This document shows positions 24,080 to 35,469 of a stretch of 64,000 bases of DNA, one piece after another (position 1 is the first letter of the stretch; each line of letters starts with the position of its first letter). Below the pieces are notes generated by a model. It saw only the letters and a program-made list of their open reading frames with translations, ran no database searches and was not told where the DNA came from. The stretch is from Dipteris shenzhenensis (lineage: Eukaryota > Polypodiophyta > Polypodiopsida > Gleicheniales): assembly GCA_047967505.1 (NCBI GenBank), contig CM106538.1. One strand, written 5' to 3'. The translations under genes were made by a program, and so were the position numbers.

Positions 24080-24235
24080 ACATGCATGTATGGTTTATGA
24101 TATAGGATTTAAAGCTTAGCATTCTAGGGTTTAGATTATAGAGTTTAGGCTATAGGCTTAACGTATAGGGTATAGAGTTCATGATTTAGGATATATGGTA
24201 TAGAATTTAGTATGTAAGATTTAAGCATGCTAAAG
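24080..24235. repeat. degenerate TTTAGG-like AT-rich repeat
   Basis: TTTAGG/TATAGG-type hexamers and heptamers follow the satellite end (CTAGGGTTTAGATTATAGAGTTTAGG near 24124, then TATAGGGTATAGAG). The pattern resembles a decayed plant telomere-type repeat (TTTAGGG), but exact units are rare. Confidence 0.35.
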
Positions 24236-24394
24236 GTATTTGCAAAGTTTCATGAACATGCCTTATATAGAATCCATGAAAGGGGTTGGAAAACAAGATT
24301 GGCCAAGTCTATGCAAGGATTTATCATTTTTTTTCTTTAGAAAAAATAGATTTAAAAAAGAGACCATGGGTTGCAAGAGGGTAGGTAAAAAAGG

Positions 24395-24660
24395 GAATGC
24401 ATGGAATGCAAAGAAGGGGAACGGAAGGAAGGGAGAGGGGAGGCAAGGAAGGGAAGGGAGGGAAAGCAAGGGGAGCGGAGTGGGGGAAGGAAAGGGAGGG
24501 ATGGGGAAAGTAAGGGAGGGGAGGAGAGGGGAGGGGAGGGGAGGGGAGGAGAGGGACAGGGAGCAAGAAGCTTGAGTTCTAGGGAAGGGAAGGGAGATGA
24601 GGGAAATAAGGAGGGGTGCGAAGCTTGAATTATAGGGAGGGAGAGGGAGAGGAAGGAGAG
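24395..24660. repeat. polypurine tract with runs of G
   Basis: The plus strand is almost pure A/G for about 260 bases, with many GGGA and GGGGAGGGGAGG runs (24505-24555). Several windows hold four or more G-runs of at least three, so G-quadruplex formation is plausible on this strand. Highly charged Glu/Gly/Arg frames here are composition artefacts. Confidence 0.8.
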
Positions 24661-24712
24661 TGGTTAATTTGAATTATTTATAGCTTTGTGGCCTATATAT
24701 TGACTCTCACCC

Positions 24713-24852
24713 CTCCCATAACTCAAAGGAGGCTCTCCCTCCCACTCCCTGTCCCCCTCCCTTTTCCTTCCCCTTTCTCTTGCTCTCTTTTCTTCCTCCC
24801 CCCTACTCCTTCCCTTTGCCTTCCCGTCTCCCTCTCCCCTCATCCTTGCCCT
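24713..24852. repeat. polypyrimidine tract, partner of the upstream polypurine tract
   Basis: The plus strand is almost pure C/T, only about 50 bases after the polypurine tract. The two can pair as a long imperfect inverted repeat or form triplex structures. Confidence 0.75.
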
Positions 24853-24866
24853 CCAATATATGTTTG

Positions 24867-24888
24867 TGTATGTGTGTGTGTGTGTGTG
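24867..24888. repeat. (TG)n microsatellite with adjacent AT repeat
   Basis: About 11 TG units are followed by ACACACATATACATGTATATACATATATATATAC to 24935. It lies at the 3' boundary of the minus-strand LINE. Confidence 0.8.
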
Positions 24889-24959
24889 ACACACATATAC
24901 ATGTATATACATATATATATACATAAATATTCTTTAAAATATAAATCCATACTAGAGTA

Positions 24960-27880
24960 GATGCAAATTATATTCTTTTCTTGGTTCCATGTGTGAAGTC
25001 CTTGCTTAAAAAGGTACCAAGACTTTTTCAGCTCATCATCATTCAAAGGACTATTTTTGACGATGGCGGAGACCCAAATAGAGTCTAATCCCATAAAGAA
25101 GCCTTTTTAAGAAAAGAAGAAATGTGCTTTGATTTGTTCAAAGGCAGCCCATAATGATCACTAGAGTTGACTCCCCTTAGTTAAGAAAGGTTCAGGGTTA
25201 AAGATGGCTGATAGCATTGGGTAATTCCTCCATTTGGGAGCTCTCACCAGTCTGAGAAATTTAAAATTCTCGAGTAACAGGTTGGACCAGTCTTTATCAA
25301 GATTAATGATGAATCCAAGAAGCTATCGGCTCGTAGGAGGCTTGTTGGAATTTAATAACCCCTATCCCCCTTCACTCATAGGTCTTGTGCAAAATGCCCA
25401 TCTGACTTTGGAGATTCTTCTCTTGGTGTCATTGCCCCCCCACAAGAAGGATCTGTAGAGTCTAATAAATCTCTCAAGTCCTGAGAGAGGGGCACCAGTA
25501 GGAGAGGTAAAAAATAGAGATAGGATAAATACAGTGATTCAAGACCACCCTTCTCCTAGCTAAGTTAGCCTCAAAACCCCTCCATCTATCAAGTTTCTCC
25601 TTGAATCTTTTCAAGAACTAGTCCCACCTAGCTTTCATAGTGACTTTGAAGCCCATGGGGATACCTAGAAGTCTAAAAATTTATCCTTGAGGAATCTGTT
25701 TACATCCTTTTGCCTTGAGTTGATCTTGATCAATTCTAGATATAACAACATATCCTATCTTCATATGATTGACTTTGACCCTAAAGCAGTGCAAAAGATG
25801 TCCGCATTTTAAGGCAAATTTATATGAACTGAGGAGTATGATTGAGTGTGAGATTGGTGTCATCTGCAAACTATTGGGTGACCAAGTGCTTTCTAGAGGG
25901 TAATTCAATTGCTCTGAGAGTCCCTTGATCAACTTGATCTCTTATCAACCATCCCAGGGAGTCAGCAGTACTAGCATATAACAGAGGAGCAAAAGGGCAT
26001 CCTTGTCTGACAGAACGTTTTAAAGGAAAAGGTCTAGACAATTCCCCATTGATGCAAAGCTTAGATGATGCATTAGTAAGCAGAAGCTTTACATAAGAGG
26101 TAAATTTTGGGCCAATAACCAAATCTTGAATAGTCTACATTAGGAAGTCCCAGTTGAGTCTATCATATGCTTTATCAAAATCAATTTTAATGAAGCAAAA
26201 ATCTTGACCTATTTCTTCAATGTGTGAAAAGCCTTCCCATAAGTTAATGATAGCCTCCCGTATGTGTCTTCCCTTTATGAAACCCATCTGCTATAGTAGA
26301 ATCCATTTGTCCATCTTGTGTTTTAGTTTGAGAGCCAAAGCTTTTGCAAAGATCTTGTAGCTGCAGTTCTAGCTGCAATTCGACATAGTGAGTGGTCTCC
26401 AATTCTTTAGCTCTATTTTTTGTCCTTCCTTTGTAATAATCTTTATCACGCCTCCATTCAAGTGGCCTTGTAGACTGCCTAATTCAACACATTCTTGCTA
26501 GAGCTTGAGAAGACATGGTCCAACAGTGTCCCATAAAAATTTATAGAATTCAACAGAGTCCATCTTCACCTACTAGTCTTACCTTCTGCCATGGCAAAGA
26601 TAGCTTCTTATAGTTCTTGAAGAGAGAGGTCCAAATCTAGTTGGTCTTGATCCAGGGTGAAAACCATATTTTTCCTTGTTAATCTACATGGTTGTCGTGC
26701 CTCTAGCACATCTACATCAATAGTGTCTATAGTGCTCAACAATGCAACAAAATGATCATAAATGAATTTTATATTTTCTTCTTCTAAAGATACAAAAGAG
26801 GTAGGTCCTTCGTGATTAATGGAATCTCCTCTTAGGCTCTTTTTTTCTGTATCAATCTGGAAAAATCTCTTGAAGGTCTATCAACTTTTCCATTCCACCA
26901 ACTTCTAAAGTAAAGATTAGTGCCCTGTAGCCTAATTTGCTCTTGAATGCGTATTTGCTTTTTCTTGACAATTAACTGGTGCTGGGCACGAGTGTCTAAA
27001 GTTCTAGCCTTGTTCTCCAGTTCCTCCATGTCTTTATTGAACCTGTCCATCCTGCGAGATCTAACGGTAGTATTGTGTTTCCTTGCAAGTTTGAGGACTC
27101 TTTGGGTGTTGATGACAGCATGATACCATCCCTGTGACAAGGACTTAGCTAAATAGAAAAGTGAGTTCCAAATATTAGTGATAGCTTGCTGAACAGAAGG
27201 TATCCTGAAGAGAGATGGATCATCTTTGAACGAATAAATTCCCTTGTGACCCAATCCAAAATCAAGTCTTGAGAAGACAAGCTTGTGGTTTGACAGAGTC
27301 AAGGAAGAAAAAACTCTGCATTGTTTCCCAATAGTAAGATCAAGTATTGCTTGGTATACTCTGTTTAATTTGCTTCCCTTCTAAAATTCCCACATTGCCT
27401 ATTAGACCACGTGAACACACCAGACTCACCAATGTCTACTAGCTGAAGGCTTTCTTTAAGATCATCCCAATAGGACAATTTAGAACCTCTTATTGTAGAC
27501 CCTTTTTGGAATCATCTATCTTCTCCCATTTCCACCATGTTAAAATCCCCTAAAACCACAAAGTTATTGTCAAGGTCTTTGAGGGATTGCAACGTAGTAT
27601 TTCTAGACTAAGCCCCCATGGGGAGCATAAACCATAACAATTGAAAGTGAAAACTTCCTATTGATGTAGTCTAAGGAAATCCATTTGTGATTGTCATCTT
27701 GTCTTAAGTTAGAGATACTTGCTTGCTGGTAAGAAAGTATCCCTAGAGTAGTGCCACCCCTTCCTTCATCATGATTACAATAGAACCAATTTTTTCTTTT
27801 GTTAATAGGCATTTGTTTTCTAGAGTAGTACCAGTTACTTTAACTTCTTGAAACCATATGATCTTGGGCTAAGGGGAATC
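24960..27880 (-). mobile_element. LINE (L1-type) retrotransposon, truncated and inactive
   Basis: Minus-strand segments appear in LINE order. At 27603-27812, WISLDYINRKFSLSIVMVYAPHG is APE endonuclease sequence. Near 27540-27570, NNFVVLGDFNMV contains the endonuclease GDFN motif. At 26832-27302 is a 156-codon endonuclease-RT linker (NHKLVFSRLDFG...). At 25871-26122, FTSYVKLLLTNASSKLCINGELSRPF followed by RQGCPFAPLLY is the RT palm. At 25240-25420 the RT-downstream segment VRWAFCTRPMSEGG appears. Several stops and frameshifts separate the segments, and no YxDD-containing RT block was read intact. LINEs copy themselves by target-primed reverse transcription. The 5' end lies near 27880. No clear poly(A) was seen at the 3' end. 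Confidence 0.88.
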
Positions 27881-28373
27881 GTATATAAAGGAAAACAATA
27901 CAACCATACCTGGTAAACTGCCATAAAAAACCTAAATTACATAAGCAAGTCTCAAAATACCAAAACAAAAAACTCAAAGACCACATTGGGTTAAGATCTT
28001 AAAATGTCATGTCCGAATGGGTACTATCTTGGACCAGTACTATTTTCTTCTAGGTGAGTTGACAAGACCAGTATTTGAATCCATGAGTGTGTTTGTATAT
28101 AGTGTATATGTGTGTGTGAGAGAGATAGTGTGAGTGCTTGTGTCTGCACATGTGTATGTCATCATTCTAGGGTAATTGTGTGTGTGTTTTTCCTAGCTAT
28201 AATTACATGTCTAATTTCAATCAATGTTAAATTTCCTTTCTTATAAGGAAGAAATCGTTTGTCATTTATCTACTTCTGATTGTAATGTAGTAATCTGCTC
28301 ATGTATAGATCAATGAATGAAATTCTACAATCCTTACTATTGAGCTCTCATATCTAACTAAATACACAAATTG
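27881..28373. other. gene-free AT-rich DNA
   Basis: This contains TG-rich low-complexity stretches near 28085-28180 and nothing else recognisable. Confidence 0.4.
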
Positions 28374-28399
28374 TGTGTGTGTGTGTGTGTGTGTGTGAA
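28374..28399. repeat. (GT)n microsatellite
   Basis: About 13 GT dinucleotides without interruption. Confidence 0.95.
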
Positions 28400-28522
28400 A
28401 ATATATTTGCAAACTTTTTGTCATGAGCCTTTTTTGGGATCTGAACAAAATATGCAAGATTTTTAAGGTTCCTCCTCACATAACCATTATCCCATCCTCT
28501 AATGTGTAAAAATATCCCATCC

Positions 28523-28524
<2 letters not shown>

Positions 28525-28581
<57 letters not shown>
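28525..28581. repeat. (CT)n microsatellite
   Basis: About 28 uninterrupted CT dinucleotides, the longest perfect microsatellite in the window. Confidence 0.97.
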
Positions 28582-28582
<1 letters not shown>

Positions 28583-28902
28583 TACATATGGACAAAAAAT
28601 TCCATCTCCAAACAGACCAAGATTCCTACATGAAATGAAGGAAAGTTTTCCGTGAACTTATTTGGCATCTTTGAAAGTGTGGGAACTTTTTTCACACATT
28701 TGTAGTTAGTCCTTAGCCATATCTATGGATCATATTAAGACATCCAATTTGTCTACATAAATGCTAGATACCAATTTTTGTACATATTAAATTCTCCATA
28801 AATACCATGGTTGAGATATCAAGAATTGAATATAAGATGCTTTTGAAAAATCCCTTGCAACCAAATTTTTTTTTAAATATATATATAACCTTGACTTTTA
28901 GA

Positions 28903-29150
28903 CACCAGAAATGAGCTTAGAAGGCCCAAAGACCCTAAAAACTACTATAAATATGGTTATGTTTCAATGAATCCCATATGGGAAAATAGGACACCTACAA
29001 GGACCCAGTAGAGTCTGTCAACATAGACTCTACTGGGTTCTTAGTCCTTATAGATGACGTGTTTTTCCATATGGTTTTTTACATCATCAAAAGATACCCA
29101 TGTTTATAGTCATTTTTAGGAATTTTTAGGCCTTCTGGGCTCATTTCTAG
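28903..29150. mobile_element. ~250-bp foldback (MITE-like) element
   Basis: The two halves are reverse complements. The centre pairs CCCAGTAGAGTCTGT (about 29003-29017) with ATAGACTCTACTGGG (29024-29038). The outer ends pair CCAGAAATGAGC...AAGGCCC (28904-28928) with AGGCCTTCTGGGCTCATTTCTAG (29128-29150). The arms are imperfect but collinear over about 115 bases, with only about 6 bases between them. There is no coding sequence. This is the shape of a foldback MITE. A miRNA-precursor-like hairpin is an alternative. I could not define a target-site duplication. Confidence 0.75.
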
Positions 29151-29928
29151 TATTAAAAAATCCAGATTTTGCATCTATAAGAAATGCTTAGGTTATTAGA
29201 CAAATTAGGACCTGCATCAACGTCGCTAAAGATGATATTACATTAAGGGAGCTCAATTTATAGCTTTCATTATCATATACATTAATGATGTGATTATGCT
29301 CATATTGGATTCAAGGTTTCCCAAATCCTCATTCAAGGGAGAAAATTAATTTAATGAGAATTCTTTTGCTAATATTTCTCAAAATTGCTTTAAATATAAC
29401 AATAAAGTGTCTTTGGAATTTGTATGTGTGGGAGGGGGATGTCAAAAAAACTTGCAACAAAAAGCTCACCAAAAAATTACATACACACACACACACACAC
29501 ACACAAAGTTAAAGAAATGGAAAATTATTAGGGACTTCTCTAATTATGCATATATTCCTCATGCTATCTTAACTCTAGACACATAGTCATAAAAATTAAT
29601 TGCAAACTCATGTTTCCTCTGTGGGCTAGGCGACTAATTTGTTGAGGATTTCCCATCCAATGCAATTCATAGGAATGCATCATAAAGGAAGGAATAAGAA
29701 TGATTTTGTATATTTCCACGGGTGGTCTTTAGTACATCCCAACCAGTGGATGAATTTTCCATTGACCACTATAAAGTCCGATATCATAAAAGGTCCAAGT
29801 GCATTAGGGCAAGGAGCATAGACTACACATAGGACTGTCCTTACAGCTTTGGGCTGAAGCAGTGGGAATACAGGTGCCTTCAAGTTTCTTAGATGGTGGC
29901 ATTCTAGAAGAGGCATGGTCAAGTTTCT
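29151..29928. other. gene-free AT-rich DNA with (CA)n
   Basis: This holds a (CA)12 run at 29482-29505 and no recognisable gene. A short plus frame at 29639-29821 is not recognised. Confidence 0.4.
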
Positions 29929-30290
29929 TATATGGTGGCATTATTATTTTCTGAAGGCTTTTGGTTGTGAAGCATTTGTCCATGTTGATAAGGAATTGAA
30001 AACAAAGCTTAAGGCAAAATCCAAGAAGTACATCTTCATTGGATATGCAGGTAGTGAGTTTAGTTATCATATGTGGGATTATGGAAGTAACAAAATCATT
30101 AGGAGGAGAGATGTACTTAATGAGACTGTTATGTATAAAGATCACTTGCAAAAAAGGAAGAAAAAAAATGCAGACACAGAATACACAAAACTCTTGATGA
30201 AATCATAGGAGATGAAATTCCAAGGGTTGCAGAAAACAAGAATGTGCAATAGTAGCAGCATCAAGAACCTCAAATTCCTCCAAGGGGGGC
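29929..30290 (+). pseudogene. Ty1/copia integrase C-terminal fragment
   Basis: The plus frame encodes LKAFGCEAFVHVDKELKTKLKAKSKK, then YIFIGYAGSEFSYHMWDYGSNKIIRRRDVLNETVMYKD. This is the conserved segment after the integrase core in plant copia polyproteins (LK.FGC.A.V.VPK..R.KLD.KS...IFIGY....GYR.WD...KK...SRDV.F.E). In a live element it lies between integrase and RT. Here it begins abruptly near 29930, a stop follows at 30206-30208, and the RT never appears. It is an isolated fragment of about 90 codons, consistent with a truncated old insertion. Confidence 0.88.
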
Positions 30291-30699
30291 CGACGACATG
30301 CCTTAGGTTCCCCTTGGCGGGGATACAGGGACAATGCCCCCGAAGCCAAAAATACATGAAAATTGGTACATGAGTTGCTCATGAATTGTGGGGTCAAAAT
30401 TGTAAGATAAGGGTGTGGCTCACATAGCAGGAGAGCAGTGGATATGCTACTTGTATCTTGTATCTTTTCACTTGTTGGATAAGAAAAACATAGGACTGGC
30501 TTTTTCCTCGTGGACGTAGTCCCCATTGGATGAACCACGTATATCGATGTCTCTGTCTCTTCCACTCCATGCGCTTTCTATATTTTGTATTTTACGGATT
30601 CCACTTCTCGCATTGTTACTCCATTATCGTAACACAATTGACATTGAGGACGGCATGACCAACTCTGACAAGACAATGATGACTATAAATAAAGTCATC

Positions 30700-30937
30700 A
30701 CGACAACAAGAAATCTTCCAAGAAGGGAAGCACTTCCATAAAGGATCGCACCATCGAGGATCCAGTGGAAGCGGTGGCCTAAAGAAATTATGCAAGCCAT
30801 AGAGCAAAAGTTGCACATCTCTCAACCACCACAATACCCAAGAAGAGAGAATGTATGGTTCCCACACTATATGGTCAACCATATGGCCAATGAGTGCCCA
30901 ATCCTATGGAATAGACTCAATCCACCAGAAGTGGCCC

Positions 30938-30977
<40 letters not shown>

Positions 30978-31000
30978 TCGAATCATACCATAACTCCAAG
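30700..31000 (+). pseudogene. possible gag zinc-knuckle remnant with (GA)n
   Basis: The plus frame 30790-30993 reads VWFPHYMVNHMANECPILWN. This resembles a retrotransposon knuckle of the W-C-x2-C-x3-GH-x4-C-P type, with the two leading Cys replaced by Phe and Tyr and a residue lost. The frame then runs into a (GA)n microsatellite at 30941-30975, which encodes Arg-Glu repeats. This is a low-confidence call based on NHMANECP alone. Confidence 0.35.
30941..30975. repeat. (GA)n microsatellite
   Basis: About 17 uninterrupted GA units. Confidence 0.97.
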
Positions 31001-33232
31001 AGTAGCACATCACATGGTATAACCAAAGGAGGAAGGCCGATTGGGGGAGGGAATGATGAAAATCATGGAGGGAGGTGGAGAGGAAAGAGATCTTAGAGGT
31101 TCAAAAGGGAAGGGAACGGGCCTTCATACTGTAATTAAAGAGATTCGTGACATACACATGTGAGGAGGTATAGATAATAGGGAAAGAAGAGTCCCCCACG
31201 TCAACCAAGAGCACCCGCTTTCATGGCATCAATTAAGAATTAGAGCCTTGCATTGACAAGTTGGGTGGGTGTATGTGAGCATAACAGTTGAGTACCTTCA
31301 ATTAGGTGCAACCACCCTCGACCTCCATTTCCACAAAAAACAAGCTCCATATCCTATGTCAAAATTGGATTACTCAAATGCATGGATCTCTTCCCTAAGA
31401 AAACACTTACGAGTGTTGGCAAAAGCATGCTTTGCACCTCATCCTGCCTTCCCAATTTTATGATATTATCCCTTTGACTATGTGGAGCTAACATATTTAA
31501 TGCATCCACATGGAGAGGTGGACACAAGGGAAAATTGCCACCCCAACCATGGGCCATATGCCCTCTTATTTTATATAATTCATGTCATGTCGTATTACAC
31601 ACATTCAAATTTAACCACAATAACATTGGTCAAATTTACTTCTCACATTACCCCCCCCCCAAAATATGTACATCATTCCATGCTTGGGTCAATTTCAATA
31701 AGCTCTCGAAGACAATCTCTTGCACCTTGATTATCATGCCTAGTGAACACTCGAAAGGGGTGAGCTTGTACCACTCCTCATAGACTGCTAGAGCCTTCAC
31801 TCAACTCCTACAATAGGTCACACCACCCTGTCAAGTGCCAGATCCTTCACTTATACCCTACAAAACTGCAGGACTTCTTGTGAAGCCCCTCATGGACCAC
31901 CAATGGCTTTGTTCAACCCGTACAAGGGTGCACACCTTCAATTCAAGCCTCTCATGGAAACAAAGATACATGTTTCACACTATCATCTTCACTCTAGGCA
32001 TACACCATTCAAAATAAATACTCAAAAAACATCTCCATCTCAATTGCTTGACTAGCTTTGCAATTGGATCCAGTTACACTCACATACACTATCCATGCCA
32101 CTTGCTTGACTAGCTTTGTAATTGGTCATCCTAGGTTACACATCACCTCTATCATCCAAACAATGTTATGCTATACCCATACTAGCCTCCCCAAGTTGGA
32201 AGGCCTTGCTTCAATCAAACACTATGTGAGTCGTTGGGCAAGAGATCCCTATTCTCTGTCATTTCTTCTAGACCATCCAAGTGACGTGTCTTTAATAAAT
32301 ATCATCTCAACGTCAAACTCTTTTCTCTCAATGTCAAATTTTTCCAAAAGGAAAATCCAAACTATGCTACCTTTGCTACCAATACATAGGAATCGCCCTT
32401 GCCTACTCCATGGTCGTGAGCACCTTCCAGTTCAACTCTAGCTGAAACATATCACTAGCTTCATTGGTCATCTAACTCACCATATACTGAGCCATTCCAA
32501 AGGCAAAATCCTCATTTTCAATCTGCATTCTCTTAAATACCTTCTGAAGAATAGCTGCTCTCACTCCACATATCATTGCAATGTCTCTCCTCCTTTATCT
32601 TGACTTAACTGGGCCACTTATACACATGCACACACACAAAAAAGGGCCTTCCTGTTGGCCAAAATGCTTCCACAAAATGAACAGCTTTTCTTAATGTCCT
32701 CGTCTTGCTTGTCAAACCAAAGTTTGGCAACCCCCTTCAAGAAAGTGTGGACAAATTCAAGGCTAACCAACAGCCTAAGCATAGTGTTGGTCCAAGTGGA
32801 ACCAAAACCACATCCTACAAATAAGGTATGGTTGAGCTAGAGTTCTGAGGCAATGCACAGATTTTCCACAGTTAGAGTTGTCATTAAGAGCTTGAACATT
32901 ACGAGAGAGGCAATCTGTTTTAAAAAAATAGCAATCAAATAACTGAAACTACCACTAGGCTCACTTCCTAAATGATACAACCTATGGTTCTAAAGAAAAA
33001 AGCTTCAAATTTTCCACCACACAAACTTTGTTAGGAAAGACGAGTCATGGAGAGTTTTCTGCCTGCACATACATAGGGAGAGAGATGGCATTCCAGGATT
33101 GGCTTATCTATACGAGGTGTTGCATTGGTCTGCACATATTATATATTGCACAAGGTGACTAAATATGAATAGCCTAATGAGCAAAACTAGCTGGGTGTAT
33201 TTCCTGTAATCGTTCACTGTGCACCTGTTCCA
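31000..33232. other. unassigned region
   Basis: No recognisable gene was found in over 2 kb. Plus frames such as 32058-32441 (127 codons) match nothing I know and have no supporting splice or domain pattern. A run of ten C occurs near 31653. Confidence 0.35.
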
Positions 33233-33395
33233 AAAAGTTACTAGCACTTGGCATAGGCCTTAATCTAATGTTATCCTTCTGCTTAAAGGACTCTATAAGA
33301 GCTGTATTTTAGTGCACAGTTTCAGAAGCAGTAGAACTTCAGCAGATTACAAGTGTTTCTGGAATTAAGACCTATGCCAAGTGCTAGTAACTTTT
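33233..33395. repeat. 163-bp element with 32-bp near-perfect inverted termini
   Basis: Bases 33233-33264 (starting AAAAGTTACTAGCACTTGGC) are the reverse complement of 33364-33395 at 31 of 32 positions. The 99-base interior has more complementary parts (CTTCTGC near 33281 against GCAGAAG-like sequence near 33326). No coding sequence is present. It could be a tiny MITE or a hairpin RNA precursor. No clear target duplication was found. Confidence 0.85.
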
Positions 33396-34330
33396 GATTA
33401 ACAATGTGTAATGCTATCCAGTTCAGGGTTTATAATAATCACTTCTCTAGGCACCACGTGCAAACATGGCCACATGAAGAGTAGCAATAGAAAACAGAAA
33501 TGACAAAATGTGGGCTTTCAAATTGTAATAAAACAAGGAACAATTCCAACAACTTTCCTGCGTTTAAACAGCCACACGGCTTGGCACACGAATTTGTGAA
33601 ATGAAAATATTTGTTTTTTTCCAAGGCCATCAGAGACAGAAATATCTTACAGAAAGAATCAAAAAGTTCTGTTGATACAAAAAGTGGACTTGTAATCTCA
33701 GAGAGGAAACAAAAGCAGTGAATTTGTCTCCCCAAGCCTAATTCGGTGTGAATAAACAAACATTGAAATTAACCCATTAAAAAAAGGCCGATTGACATGC
33801 TAATAACACCTGCAGTAGAGAAGAAGTTCTAATTCAAATCCTGAACTCAGTGCCAGAAAAGGAAAGCACATCCATTCATGAGCAATGCCCAACTATCATC
33901 TAGCATCGGCCATTTCCCCCTTACTAAACAAATCATGAAAATTAAATGCAGAGAGTTGTTTTCTGCATTATCACAAAACAGCATATACATATTGAGTTAA
34001 CATTACATCAGCATTGGTCATTTGAGAAGTGTGTCTGCATTCTCCAATACATTTTTAAAAAAACAGCACAAACATATCTAGCTATTACTACAATAGTCCT
34101 GGCAAGTAATTTTACGTCTTACCATGGGATTCATCAAGAGAAGCCCCTTCAAAGATGATATCCTAAAGATGGAGGACAGCTGCTTTTCAAGCTGTACCCA
34201 TCTTCTACGCTAAGCACAAGAATGCTACAGTATCCCTGCCTGCAAAGATCAGCCAGGCCAACTGTTACCCATGCCAGATATGGCAAATTTTCAGACGTGT
34301 GACGTAAGCCTTGGAAGAGCAAGGCGGAAT
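33396..34330. other. region downstream of the coiled-coil gene
   Basis: No second gene was recognised. Part of it is probably the 3' untranslated region of the minus-strand gene that ends at 34331. No clear AATAAA on the minus strand was found to place the poly(A) site. Confidence 0.35.
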
Positions 34331-35224
34331 TCAGCTGCCAGGGGTGGATACGTCCCCACAACTCTCCTCACATTGCTCTTCCATAGGCTCACGGCGTCGA
34401 GACGAACCCTCTAATTCTCTGACTCGCTGGCGCAATTCCATAAGCTCTTGCTCCACCACAAACAGACGCTCTTTCAAGACCACATTCTCTTCTTCTAAAT
34501 GTGTGATGAGATGTTCCTGACTATAAACACAATTTTCCAGGTTCTGGGGAGCACCAACATCTGAGAGTTGAGAAGGATAGATTATCTCAAACCGGCTTAG
34601 GCCTTCATCAATACGTTGTTCTAGGCGTTCCACAGAATAAGCACAAGCACCTGCATTCCACAAGTCTCCTTGATCGACATCACTCTCACTCTCAGACACA
34701 TCCCGCTGCATGGCAGCGTAAGAACGAAGGCGGATGAGGCCATTCATAGAGCCATATCCGTCCACACCCAACTCCTTATTCATTTCCTCTACCAAGCCCT
34801 TATCCCGCAAGCCAGGGGACAAGACTGGCGTAGGAATGATGGCAGGAGTTGCAGGCGAGGGGGCTACGACAGGAGCGATACCACCCAATTTCTTCGCCCG
34901 CATGATAAAGGACGTGGTGTTGCGAGGGGCAAGAGGAGCGTGGGAGGGGTACAGTTTGCTCCTGGCTAGGATCCGTCTCCTCTTCAGCCGGTTCCTGGAT
35001 CCTTGGCTATGGCTTTGGAAAGGAATTTCCACGCTTTCGAAGGGCGATTGCCTAGGGGCGTTGTGGTGCAGAAGGAAAGGGACAGAAGGGTCGAAGCGCC
35101 GGCCTCCCAAGGCATTGCCATTATTTCGCTTCCCGTTCTTATTCCCCTTCCACGGATTGATGGCATGCTGAGGGTGAAGGAAACCCCTACTCGCCCTACC
35201 TCCTTCTGGCATGCTGAAGCCCAT
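34331..35224 (-). CDS. intact single-exon gene, basic protein with C-terminal coiled coil
   Basis: An uninterrupted 297-codon frame from ATG at 35224 to the stop at 34331 is the longest intact non-transposon frame here and is richer in G+C than its surroundings. The product is basic at its N-terminus with an NLS-like NRLKRRRILARSK (residues 78-90). It has a Pro-rich linker (117-138), an acidic patch ESESDVDQGD (178-187), a conserved-looking block AYSVERLEQRIDEGLSRFEIIYP (195-217) and a leucine-zipper-like coiled coil HLEEENVVLKERLFVVEQELMELRQRVRELEG (242-273). There is no signal peptide or membrane segment. A TATA box 150 bases upstream supports the start. It resembles plant-specific coiled-coil proteins of unknown function, possibly nuclear. 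I do not know the family name. Confidence 0.75.
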   Translation of the reverse strand: MGFSMPEGGRASRGFLHPQHAINPWKGNKNGKRNNGNALGGRRFDPSVPFLLHHNAPRQSPFESVEIPFQSHSQGSRNRLKRRRILARSKLYPSHAPLAPRNTTSFIMRAKKLGGIAPVVAPSPATPAIIPTPVLSPGLRDKGLVEEMNKELGVDGYGSMNGLIRLRSYAAMQRDVSESESDVDQGDLWNAGACAYSVERLEQRIDEGLSRFEIIYPSQLSDVGAPQNLENCVYSQEHLITHLEEENVVLKERLFVVEQELMELRQRVRELEGSSRRREPMEEQCEESCGDVSTPGS

Positions 35225-35372
35225 GAAAAGCTGAGGTTTTGCGAGCTTGGGACAGAATCGCTACAGAAAACTTCGCAAGGAAGACGTCGTGGAAACTGGA
35301 AGACGAAGCTGGGACAAGAGCTGACCTTACACCTCAATGTGATGATCTTCTTCGAGCCTTACGCTCGCCCGA

Positions 35373-35382
35373 CTATATATAG
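35373..35382 (-). promoter_or_regulatory. TATA box of the coiled-coil gene
   Basis: CTATATATAG lies on the minus strand in a G+C-rich context, about 150 bases before the ATG at 35224. Transcription would start near 35345 with a 5' untranslated region of about 120 bases. The motif is self-complementary, so orientation rests on the gene. Confidence 0.65.
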
Positions 35383-35469
35383 CCTCCCTCTGCATGACGA
35401 CCGCTCCCCCGCAGGATTGTAGGCTCCCTTTCATTTCAAGGAAAACAATTTAAGATTTTATTAGCAGGC

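Noticed and set aside
24263-24628. Overlapping open frames on both strands rich in Gly/Arg/Glu or Pro/Ser/Leu
   Set aside because: They lie in a polypurine tract. Stop codons are depleted by composition, and the products are pure low complexity.
32058-32441. 127-codon plus frame
   Set aside because: No recognised domain, ordinary AT-rich composition, and no start or splice support.
34670-35422. Plus-strand frames of 99-145 codons opposite the coiled-coil gene
   Set aside because: They are antisense by-products of a G+C-rich coding region. The minus frame has a coiled coil and a TATA box.
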